Shown piece after piece: positions 8,649 through 16,572 of a stretch of DNA of 64,000 nucleotides. Made by a program: the position numbers and the translations under genes. The stretch's first letter is position 1, and every line of letters begins with the position of its first letter. Source of the stretch: Paenibacillus vietnamensis (lineage in GTDB: Bacteria; Bacillota; Bacilli; Paenibacillales; Paenibacillaceae); NCBI RefSeq assembly GCF_020169515.1, contig NZ_JAHMHW010000020.1, positions 1-64,000 of the forward strand, written 5' to 3'. The notes beneath the pieces were generated by a model. It was not told the origin of the DNA. It was given only the letters and a program-made list of their open reading frames with translations, and searched no databases.

Positions 8649-9329
8649 ATGGGAGCGTTAAACAATCGGATTGCCGTTATTAGCGGAGCCGGAACTGGTC
8701 TTGGCAGGGCCGCTTCGATTTCTTTCGCTTCGGAAGGCGCGGAAGTCGTGCTGCTCGGAAGGCGTAAAGAAAAGCTTGAGGAAACTGCGCTGCTCATCAA
8801 CAAACGAACGGGCAAGGATGCGCTTATCCTGCAGACCGACGTAGCCGAAGAGAGCCAGGTACAGGAATCGATTGGCGCCGCAGTCAAACATTTCGGACGC
8901 ATTGACATTCTGCTCAACAATGCCGCCATTTTCGAGCCCGGAACTGTGCTCGAATTATCGACCGACGAGTGGCAGCACCAAATTTCCGTTAATCTGACCG
9001 GCCCGTTCCTGCTGACCAAAGCGGTATTGCCCGCCATGCGCCAGGCCAGATACGGGCGAATCATTAATATTACTTCCGGATTGTCCTGGAACGGGGCAGG
9101 AGGATACGCCGCTTATAGTGCAGCCAAGGCAGGACTTGAATCCCTGACTCGCACATTGGCGGATGAAGAATACGAGCACGGTATTCTCGTTAATTTATAT
9201 AATCCCGGCACCCTGCGCACGGAAATGCATGCGACAGGCAAGGATCCGGCCATCGTTACGCCGGACCTGATCCGTCTGGCATGCCTGCCGGGCGGCGGGC
9301 CGACCGGTACGATTGTATCCTATGGCTAA
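8649..9329 (+). CDS. Short-chain dehydrogenase/reductase (FabG-like)
   Basis: The classical SDR has cofactor motif SGAGTGLGRA at the N-terminus, LLNNAAIF near residue 85, a catalytic Ser block (INITSGLSW) and YAAYSAAKAG. The ATG at 8649 is preferred over the in-frame ATG at 8634 because GGGGGA lies 8 nt upstream of it. The 226-aa product is slightly short, and its last codons (ATCCTATGGCTAAAGCT) resemble sequence found again at 9491-9507 in the repeat region. The C-terminus may therefore have been trimmed by repeat insertion. The substrate is unknown. Confidence 0.82.
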   Translation: MGALNNRIAVISGAGTGLGRAASISFASEGAEVVLLGRRKEKLEETALLINKRTGKDALILQTDVAEESQVQESIGAAVKHFGRIDILLNNAAIFEPGTVLELSTDEWQHQISVNLTGPFLLTKAVLPAMRQARYGRIINITSGLSWNGAGGYAAYSAAKAGLESLTRTLADEEYEHGILVNLYNPGTLRTEMHATGKDPAIVTPDLIRLACLPGGGPTGTIVSYG

Positions 9330-9735
9330 AGCTGTCGGGTAGCGGGCCGACCGAAGAGAACGCCTCCTTGACCGATAAGATTCTGTCACCTACGGACTAA
9401 TGTCGTGGGTAACGGACATAAGCGATGCCTAGCATGACTAATCATCTTCCTGCATGCCTCCCGGCGGATAAGTCAACCAGGGCGAACGTTTCCTATGGCT
9501 GAAGCTATCTGGTTGTATCGGTAACGGACATAAGCGATGCCTAGAACGACTAAGCAGCAAGTGTCAGCGGTTAACGGACAGGAGAGTCTTTTAGCCCGGA
9601 CTGTAGGTTTGCTTTCTTTGGGGGCATGGCTTTAAAGTGTCGAGATGACCGTTAGAATGTGGAAATCACAGAATATGCTGTCTAAGAGTCTTTTTTGTCC
9701 ATTAATAAAGACGACCAAAGCCCCGGGGATCGCCC
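9330..9735. repeat. Intergenic repeat region: one full ~190-bp repeat copy (A) plus a partial copy
   Basis: The full copy lies at about 9520-9705. It begins GGTAACGGACATAAGCGATG and ends in TCTTTTTTGTCCATTAA. A second full copy is at 10761-10946, and a partial copy of the first ~36 bp is at 9407-9442. Inside copy A, TTAACGGACAGGAGAGTC near 9574 and the end CTAAGAGTCTTTTTTGTCC are imperfect inverted repeats, so the element has MITE-like terminal complementarity. No open frame is supported here. Confidence 0.7.
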
Positions 9736-9973
9736 TCGGGTATGGCGCATAATGCTCTCCATGCTAACGCTAGTTACTCTCGTAGATACGCTTCTGCGAA
9801 TGGATTTCACCATACCTGGGTATCTAGCTGCACAGCGACTTGGCCCCTCCCTTATCTGAGTTGCACCATTTACGCAGATGCATGTTTCTGCGCACGCCCG
9901 AACAAAAACGCATTGCGATCCCCAGTAATATCCAGTATACTACAACTATATTTTTTCATTCGGCTTGAAGCAC
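9736..9973 (+). other. Structured leader or non-coding RNA of unknown class
   Basis: GGTATGG (about 9739-9745) can pair with CCATACC (9811-9817), enclosing smaller stems. A second hairpin, CGCAG(N10)CTGCG, lies near 9875-9894. The region then runs into a strong terminator (9975-10031) placed just ahead of a ribosome binding site and gene. That is the layout of an attenuator or riboswitch leader. It does not match the conserved cores of the riboswitch classes I can recall. No convincing gene is encoded. Confidence 0.35.
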
Positions 9974-9974
9974 T

Positions 9975-10031
9975 TGCCGCTTTGATCCATGAGACCGTAA
10001 GGTTTCGTGGTCAAAGCGGCATTTTTATTTT
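9975..10031 (+). terminator. Terminator or attenuator hairpin directly upstream of the 10051 gene
   Basis: TGCCGCTTTGA (9975-9985) pairs with TCAAAGCGGCA (10011-10021), continued inward by CCATGAGAC/GTTTCGTGG around a CGTAAG loop, and is followed by TTTTTATTTT. Its position 20 bp before the start codon of the next gene, with no gene immediately upstream, suggests regulated attenuation. Confidence 0.8.
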
Positions 10032-10050
10032 ATGTGATAAGGAGATCATA

Positions 10051-10784
10051 ATGGCCTTTATTGATACGAAAATTGAGGAATGGATGGCTCAACAAATAGC
10101 CTTAGAATCTAATCCGAGAAGAGTTGAACTTCTTAAGAAGGGTTTAGGACATGGGACACTTGAGTTCCTGAGAACAATATGGTACCCGACGATAGGCAGC
10201 CTGGATCACTTATACCCGGAGTGGGAAATACGAGACCTGAACAATAAATATCGCTATATTGATCTTGCATATATGCCTTATGGGGCTAAAGGCTGTCTGG
10301 AGATACATGGATACCGTTCACATGCCCGGGATATCGGGTGTCGAGGTTTAAAGATCTGTGCATGAAGCAAGCGTTGTTGGGACTCGATGATTGGTTGTTT
10401 CTTCCTATAGCATACTTGTCGATTAAGGAAGAGCCCTGGCTTTGCAAACAGCTTGTGCTTTCCTTCGTAGGCAAGTTTGTTTCATTTCCGCTTCTGGCGC
10501 TTGGTTGGGCTGAAGCTGAAACGCTGCGTTTTGCACGCCGAATTCTTCGGCCTTTTACTACGGGAGAGCTTGCCGCCCATCTGCAGCGATCTGACAGACA
10601 GACAAGACGTACTTTGCAGGTGCTGGTTGACATGGACTTATTGGAGAATATTGACGAAAAACAACGATATCGAATTTATAGGCTTGTAGACTTATCTGGC
10701 TCGGCTGGATTGTCTGGATTGTCTGGCTCGGCTGGATTGTCTGGCTCGACTGGTTTATCCGGTAACGGTCAAAAACGTCGCTAA
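10051..10784 (+). pseudogene. Frameshifted winged-helix (regulator-like) protein gene
   Basis: An ORF starts at ATG 10051 (AAGGAG 7 nt upstream) and reads about 95 codons to HARDIG. It then leaves frame and stops at 10363-10365. The protein sense continues immediately in the +2 frame from about 10338 (VSRFKDLCMKQALLGLDDW), to the stop at 10784. One missing base near 10336-10338 explains the break. Joined, the product is about 244 aa, with an unknown N-terminal domain and a C-terminal winged helix (TTGELAAHLQRSDRQTRRTL). The last 30 codons are a Leu-Ser-Gly repeat followed by part of repeat copy B, so the natural C-terminus has probably been replaced. A sequencing error is an alternative explanation for the frameshift. 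Confidence 0.72.
10695..10760 (+). repeat. Short tandem repeat encoding Leu-Ser-Gly-Ser-Ala-Gly units
   Basis: The unit TCTGGCTCGGCTGGATTG and a 9-bp half unit recur head to tail about four times. In frame they encode LSGSAG/LSG repeats at the C-terminus of the frameshifted gene and join directly to repeat copy B. The pattern is typical of replication slippage. Confidence 0.75.
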
Positions 10785-10946
10785 GAATGACTAAGCAGCA
10801 AGTGTCGGAGGCCTAACGGTCAGGAGTATCGTTTAGGACGGATAGAAAGTTTGTTTTCTTCAGAGACATAACTGTAAAGCTATGAGATGACCGTTAAAAT
10901 GTGGAAATCTCACAATATGCTGTCTAAGTGTCTTTTTTGTCCAAAA
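10761..10946 (+). repeat. ~190-bp intergenic repeat, copy B
   Basis: Collinear with copy A at 9520-9705. Shared blocks include GACTAAGCAGCAAGTGTC, GAGATGACCGTTA, AATGTGGAAATC and ATATGCTGTCTAAG, and both end in GTCTTTTTTGTCC. The two copies are direct repeats flanking the frameshifted gene and its leader. The 250 bases from 10947 to 11200 hold no gene that I can support. Confidence 0.8.
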
Positions 10947-11200
10947 GATGGCCATCACATACACCGCTGCCTTCAAAAACTGAATACCGGATCTGCCTCG
11001 CATTGACTCTATTAAGCCAATTAAGCCAAAGAAACAGTGCTGTCTCAAAAGACCACAAATATAGCGATCATACTTCCGTTTCATACCATCAAGCGCTCTA
11101 ATTTGACTCCGATAAGCTCCTCCGCCTTGTAGCCCATGCTGCCGTCCGTGAATAAACTGTAGAAGAAGCGCAGCATGCACGCTTCGAAGGGGGAGTTCAC

Positions 11201-12229
11201 TTGGACATGTGGAAACAAAGCTATGAGCAGCTCATTTTCCTCCAGGACAGCTCGGTCGGACTGAAAGCGATTATCGCCATCCACAGCACGAAGCTCGGTC
11301 CCGCGCTCGGCGGCTGCCGGATGCGGCAGTACGGCAGCGACGAAGAAGCGATAGACGATGCCCTGCGACTGGCCAAAGGCATGACCTATAAATCGGCGAT
11401 GTCCGGCATTCCGTACGGCGGAGGCAAAGCCGTCATTCTCAGCCACCCGGGTCAAGGTCCGCGCGAGGCATTATTTCAGGCGCTGGGACGACAGCTCCAA
11501 AAAATGCAGGGAGGCTACATTACCGGCATGGATCTCGGCACCTCCGTCACTGATATGGACTGGATCCGCCTTCAAACCCCATATGTTACGGATACGTCCG
11601 GATCGCTCGGGGCCGTTAACGATTTAACCGCAACCATGACCGCTTACGGTGTTTTTCTCGGCATCCTTACAGCGCTCAAACGCGTTTTCGGCAGCGGATC
11701 GGCCGAGCGTCGAACCGTCGCCGTGCAGGGCTTAGGCAAGGTCGGTTACCAGCTCTGCCGCTATCTGTATTATGCAGGAGCCAAATTAATCGTAGCGGAC
11801 GTTGATCCTGTACGAGTGCAAAAGGTTGTCAGCGAATTCGGGGCAATCCCGAAGCACCCGGACGCCATCATGTCCGAGCCCTGTGACGTATTATCCCCAT
11901 GCGCTTTAGGCGGCATTTTGAATGACCGCAGCATCAGCGGGCTGCACTGCCGCATCGTTGCGGGAGCGGCCAACAATCAATTAACGGAGAGCCGGCATGG
12001 CGCTCTGCTTCACGATAGAGGCATTTTGTACGCACCGGATTATGTCATTAACTCTGGCGGCATTATCGTTACGGCTGCAGAGCTGAATGGCGGTGATGCT
12101 GCAACAGCGCAGCAAAACGTGGAAAAAATCAGCGGCACGCTGACGGACGTCTTCCAAACGGCGGATGCGAGAGGGCTGCCGACAGCGGACGCTGCCGACC
12201 TGATGGCCGAAGGGCTTCTCGGAATTTGA
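11201..12229 (+). CDS. Leucine/branched-chain amino acid dehydrogenase (Glu/Leu/Phe/Val family)
   Basis: The 342-aa product aligns by motif with leucine dehydrogenases, which reversibly deaminate branched-chain amino acids with NAD. It shows LGPALGGCRM, KGMTYKSA (substrate region), the catalytic-lysine block PYGGGKAVI, a TGMDLGTSVTDMD region, the dinucleotide fold VQGLGKVGYQLC, and AGAANNQL...YAPDYVINSGGI. It is about 20 residues shorter than B. subtilis leucine dehydrogenase at the C-terminus. The start is TTG 11201, with GGGGGAG about 7 nt upstream; an ATG at 11207 is too far from that site. In spore formers this enzyme supports branched-chain fatty acid precursor supply. Valine or phenylalanine preference cannot be excluded. 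Confidence 0.85.
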   Translation: MDMWKQSYEQLIFLQDSSVGLKAIIAIHSTKLGPALGGCRMRQYGSDEEAIDDALRLAKGMTYKSAMSGIPYGGGKAVILSHPGQGPREALFQALGRQLQKMQGGYITGMDLGTSVTDMDWIRLQTPYVTDTSGSLGAVNDLTATMTAYGVFLGILTALKRVFGSGSAERRTVAVQGLGKVGYQLCRYLYYAGAKLIVADVDPVRVQKVVSEFGAIPKHPDAIMSEPCDVLSPCALGGILNDRSISGLHCRIVAGAANNQLTESRHGALLHDRGILYAPDYVINSGGIIVTAAELNGGDAATAQQNVEKISGTLTDVFQTADARGLPTADAADLMAEGLLGI

Positions 12230-12282
12230 AGGAGCGTGTATATGAAACAAAATGTGCATTAGAGCCGTGCTGCGGCAGCTCA

Positions 12283-12367
12283 TAAAAAAACTGCATTCCA
12301 TAACCTGTCATCGGCCGTTGCCTATTAGATCGCGCAACGGTACGGACTTAGGTTCATGAAATGCAGT
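12283..12367 (-). terminator. Terminator of the zapA-coiled-coil gene
   Basis: Read on the minus strand, ACTGCATTTC at the start pairs with GAATGCAGT at the end. An inner CCGTTGC/GCAACGG hairpin lies between, and a run of seven T residues follows. It can also fold on the plus strand downstream of the leucine dehydrogenase gene. Confidence 0.7.
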
Positions 12368-12388
12368 ATTGTCTTAATGGACAGCCTT

Positions 12389-15300
12389 CTAGCTCTGCTC
12401 GATCAGCTCGATCCATTCATTGTATTCGGTTTGAAGCTTCGAATATTCATTTTTAAGCTTGTGATGCTGCTCGAGCAGCTGCCTGTGATCCTCGTACAGC
12501 TTCTCGGCCGAACGCGACGCTTCGTCCCGCTCGTAAACGAGCGATTCCGCGAGGCCCGCCGCCGCGTCCCGCTCCTGCGCCAATTGCTCGGCTCTGCGGG
12601 CCGCTTCGTCGCGTTCGCGCTCCAGCTTGGCAGTATGCTCGCTAAGCTCCTCCTGAAGCTCAGATGCCGCTGCAGCCTCGCCCCTCGCGAATTCCAGCTG
12701 CTTCCGAAGCGCAGCTTCTGCCTCATCCCGCTCCTGCTTCTCCTGGCCGAGCCTGCTCGCTTCGGCAGCCATTTGCTCCGCATATAGCTGCTCCTGCTGC
12801 AGCCTCTCGCTCAGCTCCTGCTCGCGGGCAGCCGCCGCTTCAAGCTGCTGCGCGGCCAGTCTTTCGCGTGCCGCCAGCGCTTCAAGCTGCTGAACCGCCA
12901 GTCTCTCGCGGGCAGCGGTCAGCTCCAGCTGCTCGATCAGCTCCAGCTCTCTCGTCTGAAGCTGCTCCAGCTCAGACTTGTATCTTTGCTCGCTTTGAGC
13001 TGCGGAAGCCGCAATGCTCTCGATTTGCTCCAGCCGAGCTTGAAGCTTCCCGAGCTCCGCCTCATAATCGTGGCGCTGCTGATGCAGCTGCTCTTCATGG
13101 TTCACGGCAAGCTGCATCATTTGCTCTTCCTGCTGCTCCTTCAGCTCGCGAATGCTGTCATTGCGCTGCGCCGTTTCGCGTTCGGCTTGCTCCTCGTACT
13201 CCGCAGCAAGCTGGTTATACTGCTCCTTATGCTCCGCTTCCAGCCGCTCACGAAGCTCAGCCTGCTGGCGAAGCCGATCCTCATAACCGGATATCAGCTG
13301 CTCGCGCTGCTCTTCGGCTTCGGCAAGGCGATTGTTATACCGCACCTCGAGCGATGCCAGCCGCTCTTGGCCCTGCTCCGCTTGCTGACGAAGCTGCTCC
13401 TCGTAGCCGGAAACCAGCTGTCCGCGCAATTCCTCGTATTCGGCAGCCTGAAGCTTGAACAGCTCCGACTCTTCCTGCAGCTGTTCTTCGAGCTTAGCCG
13501 CTTGCTGACGGTACCGCTCCGCTTCGTCCCGGAGCCGTTCCTCCTGCTCAGCCGCCTGCCGCCTGAATTGCTCCGCTTCCTGAAGCTGCTCTTCATAACG
13601 CGCAACCTGCCGCTTATGCAGCTCCGAGTCGCCCAGCAGCTGCTCTTCATAATCGGCAACCAGCTGCTGCTGACGCTCCGCTACCGCCTGCAGCTTCTCC
13701 TCATATTCCAAGGCCTCAGCAAGCAGCCGTTCTTCGGATTGAGCGTTTTGAGCAGCAAGCTTTTCTTCGAATTCGGTCTTTTGAGCCGCAAAACTTACTT
13801 GATATTCCGTCGTTAGAGCGGCAATCCGCTCTTCCAATTCCGCCTGTTGAGCTGCAAGCCTTCCCTCAAACTCCGCTTGCTGCGCAGCAAATCTCTCTTC
13901 ATAATCCGTCCTTTGAGCGGCAAGCCGTTCTTCGGATTGCTCCGACTGGAACGCGAGTCTTCCCTCGTACTCTGCGGCGAGCTCTTTTTGCTTCTCCGCT
14001 TCCTGCGCCAGCCTGTCCTCGAACTCCACTTCCCGCTCCAGGATTTTTTCTTCAAATTGCTCCGCTTGCGACTTCATGCGCTCCTCGAATTGCTCCGATT
14101 GTACCTTAAGCCGCTCTTCATATTCGGCGGAAAGCTGTGCCCGCTGTGTATCCGCCTGCGCAAGCCGCCCTTCATAATCCGCCGCCTGCGCCGCCAGCTT
14201 CTCTTCGGCAGCTGCAGCTTCCCGAAGCAGCTGCTCCTCGTGGGCGGCCGCAAGCTGCTTGATCCGGCCGTCATGCTCGGCAAGCATGTTGTCCAATTTC
14301 TCATTGCTCTCCGCAGCCAATTGCTTAAAGAGCTCGTCGTTCTCCGACTCAACGAGGCGGAGCCGTTCCTCCTGCTCGGCCTGCAGCGAACGGACCAGCT
14401 CGGCCTTCTCCTGCTCAAAGGACTGCAGCTGCAGCTCGCCGGCTTCCTCGAATTGCTCCCGCTGCTTCTCCAGCTCCTCGCGAAGCCGGACGCCGAATTG
14501 CTCGCGCTCCGCTTCGAACGCCAGCTTGGCCTCCTCCTGCTCAAGCTGCAGCTGCAGCAGCTGCTCCTCCTGCTGCTGTTGCAGCTCCTCGTACTGCAGC
14601 AGCTTTCCGGACTGCTGAAGATCTTTATCCTGCAGCTCTTTCACCCGCGCCTGAAGCTCCGTAGCGCGCTGGTCCGCTGCGGATACCCGGCTGCGCTCCT
14701 CGGCCAGCTTCTGCTCCAGCTCATTGATTTGCAGCTCCGCAAGGCCGCCCGCTTCCTCCAGCTCGGCCACCCGCCCGCCGGCTGACGCCAATTGGCCGTT
14801 CAGCTCGGCAATTTGCCGCTCCAGCTCCAGGCTCTGCTGCTCTAGCTGCGCATATGTAGTGCGATAAGTTTCCTCCTGCTCCATAGCAAGCAAAAGCTGC
14901 TCTTCCGATGCAGCGATGCGCTGCTCCAGCTCCGCTTTGTCCGACGCCCAGCTTTGCTGCAGCTCGGCAATTTGCCCCTGCAGTCGGCCGCGTTCCTCCA
15001 GCCATCCGTTTCTCCGGCGCTCCAGATCGGCCCGGAAGGCCTGCTCCTTTTCCGCAGCTTCAGCCTTTAAAGCCTGCTCCCGCTCCTCGCCGAGCCGCTC
15101 TTGCTCCAATCGCTCCGCTTCGGCCTTGGCCGTCCAAGCCTGCTCGCGCTCCTCCCACTTCGTTTGCCAGCCGGCCGCAAGCTCCGCCAGCTCCGCTTCC
15201 TTCTCCGTCCGAGCCGCTTCAAGAGCTGCCGTACGATTGGCATCTATCGCCGCAAGCTCGGCATCTTTCGCGCTAACCAGCTCCTGAAGCTCCTCGCCCT

Positions 15301-16051
15301 TCACTCGCGCCAGCTCCGCAAGCTCCGCCTCTTTGGCCAGCTTTACCGCAGCAAGCTCTTCCTCCTTCAATCCGGTCAGCTCCGCCAGCTGCTCATCCTT
15401 CTCGCGAATCAGCTCCTCGCGCTGAGCTTCCATAGCCTGCAGCAGCTCGGCCAGCTCCGCCTCCTTCTCACCACGCAGCTTGGCCAGCTGCTCGTCCTTC
15501 TCCTTGGCGAGCTGTGCAAGCTGCTCGTCTTTCTTATTCCGAAGCGCTGACAAACGGTCCATATTCTCCTGCGTCAGCCGCAAAATCGTCTCTTCCTGCA
15601 CCTTCATCGCCTCGGCAGCCGCAGCCTGCTGAGCTGCCGCCTGCTCTGCCGCAAGCGCCAGCATATCCGCAAGCTCCTGCTCCGCTGCCGCCTTCGCCGC
15701 CCGCAGCTCCTCCTCGGCACGCCGTCTCGCTTCCTTCAGCTCGTTCTCGAACGCGCTTGCCTGCCTGCCGACCTGCTCCAGCTGCTTCTCGATCAGCTGC
15801 AGCCTTGCTTCCTCTTCCTGCAGGCGCGTATTGTCGCGGCGGAGACGGAACACCTCTTCCGTAATCTGTACGGCCGAAAGCACCGCCAGCCTTGGCATGT
15901 CGAGGCGTGGATAGCCTTTTGCAAGCTTCTTCATACTCTCGTCGATCGCGCCTGCGACTTTTTTCATATACTCTACGTTGCTGTGGCCTTTCAGCTTATA
16001 TTGCACGCCATATATATCAACCGTAACGACCGTATTCTGTTCAGCATCCAT
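12389..16051 (-). CDS. zapA: ZapA-domain protein fused to a giant hendecad-repeat coiled coil
   Basis: Residues 1 to about 75 are a ZapA domain (TVDIYGVQYKLKGHSNVEYM, then LAVLSAVQITEEVFRL), the FtsZ-ring-associated protein normally about 85 aa long. The remaining ~1145 residues are almost uninterrupted Glu/Gln/Ala/Leu/Arg coiled coil. Residues 174-294 are built from 11-residue units such as KDEQLAQLAKE and KEAELAELARV. Residues about 643-875 have 11-residue units such as FEGRLAAQQAE and FEEKLAAQNAQ, passing into 18-residue units (11+7). Total length is 1220 aa in one open frame, with an AGGAGG site upstream and a terminator after it. The pheST neighbour matches the B. subtilis zapA locus, supporting orthology. 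The tail would be a filament of very roughly 150 nm if fully helical. Its role, perhaps as a Z-ring spacer or scaffold, is inferred. Confidence 0.85.
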   Translation of the reverse strand: MDAEQNTVVTVDIYGVQYKLKGHSNVEYMKKVAGAIDESMKKLAKGYPRLDMPRLAVLSAVQITEEVFRLRRDNTRLQEEEARLQLIEKQLEQVGRQASAFENELKEARRRAEEELRAAKAAAEQELADMLALAAEQAAAQQAAAAEAMKVQEETILRLTQENMDRLSALRNKKDEQLAQLAKEKDEQLAKLRGEKEAELAELLQAMEAQREELIREKDEQLAELTGLKEEELAAVKLAKEAELAELARVKGEELQELVSAKDAELAAIDANRTAALEAARTEKEAELAELAAGWQTKWEEREQAWTAKAEAERLEQERLGEEREQALKAEAAEKEQAFRADLERRRNGWLEERGRLQGQIAELQQSWASDKAELEQRIAASEEQLLLAMEQEETYRTTYAQLEQQSLELERQIAELNGQLASAGGRVAELEEAGGLAELQINELEQKLAEERSRVSAADQRATELQARVKELQDKDLQQSGKLLQYEELQQQQEEQLLQLQLEQEEAKLAFEAEREQFGVRLREELEKQREQFEEAGELQLQSFEQEKAELVRSLQAEQEERLRLVESENDELFKQLAAESNEKLDNMLAEHDGRIKQLAAAHEEQLLREAAAAEEKLAAQAADYEGRLAQADTQRAQLSAEYEERLKVQSEQFEERMKSQAEQFEEKILEREVEFEDRLAQEAEKQKELAAEYEGRLAFQSEQSEERLAAQRTDYEERFAAQQAEFEGRLAAQQAELEERIAALTTEYQVSFAAQKTEFEEKLAAQNAQSEERLLAEALEYEEKLQAVAERQQQLVADYEEQLLGDSELHKRQVARYEEQLQEAEQFRRQAAEQEERLRDEAERYRQQAAKLEEQLQEESELFKLQAAEYEELRGQLVSGYEEQLRQQAEQGQERLASLEVRYNNRLAEAEEQREQLISGYEDRLRQQAELRERLEAEHKEQYNQLAAEYEEQAERETAQRNDSIRELKEQQEEQMMQLAVNHEEQLHQQRHDYEAELGKLQARLEQIESIAASAAQSEQRYKSELEQLQTRELELIEQLELTAARERLAVQQLEALAARERLAAQQLEAAAAREQELSERLQQEQLYAEQMAAEASRLGQEKQERDEAEAALRKQLEFARGEAAAASELQEELSEHTAKLERERDEAARRAEQLAQERDAAAGLAESLVYERDEASRSAEKLYEDHRQLLEQHHKLKNEYSKLQTEYNEWIELIEQS

Positions 16052-16512
16052 TCAGGCAAATCCTCCTATTGTCCAAGTGATGCGTACAAGCGTACGCTGA
16101 CTCCATCTATCGTCCGTCAACACGCCTCTTGCCGAGGCTCCGAAATTCCGTCACGTCCGCCTGCGCAGATTGCGCGGGCAGGACTGCTATCGCCGCTAAC
16201 GACTCCAGCCGGCTTACGCATCACGATGTTCCATCGTTCAAACGAAACCCGGCCTTACTAGCCGCCATATGGACAAGAGGGCCATTAGTTCGGAAAACGA
16301 ATCTAATTACCCATAACATTTCAATAGAGCAAATTGTAATTACTATTTCATGCATCTAAATTCCGCTCTCATCGCCAAATCCCTGCTTTTTTGAGCAAAA
16401 TATCTGCGTTTTTTCTTCAAAAACAAAGATGTATAAGTATTGAATGAATGCATGACTTATATTTCATCGCAAAACGAGCAAAAAACATATCATTTCTTCA
16501 AAAAATGATACG
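16052..16512. other. AT-rich intergenic region upstream of zapA
   Basis: About 460 bases lie between the zapA ribosome binding site (AGGAGG near 16062-16067) and the pheT terminator. The stretch 16320-16510 is AT-rich and may hold the zapA promoter, but I could not pick a convincing -35/-10 pair. No gene was seen. Confidence 0.4.
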
Positions 16513-16562
16513 AAAAAGCCGCATCGCAGCCCACTAAGGAACTATTTCGATGCGGCTTTTAA
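16513..16562 (-). terminator. Terminator of the pheST operon
   Basis: AAAAGCCGCATCG pairs with CGATGCGGCTTTT around a ~21-nt loop, with a T run on the minus-strand side. It lies 11 bases after the pheT stop, so zapA is not simply co-transcribed with pheST. Confidence 0.85.
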
Positions 16563-16572
16563 GGTTTCCTGC

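Noticed and set aside
10860..11180. Minus-strand frame of about 106 codons between repeat B and the leucine dehydrogenase gene
   Set aside because: It starts inside the leucine dehydrogenase leader, runs through repeat copy B, lacks a ribosome binding site and shows no family motif.
12664..15864. Several long plus-strand frames opposite the coiled-coil gene
   Set aside because: They mirror the repetitive Glu/Gln/Ala codons (giving Leu/Arg/Ser-rich proteins). No ribosome binding sites or domains were seen.
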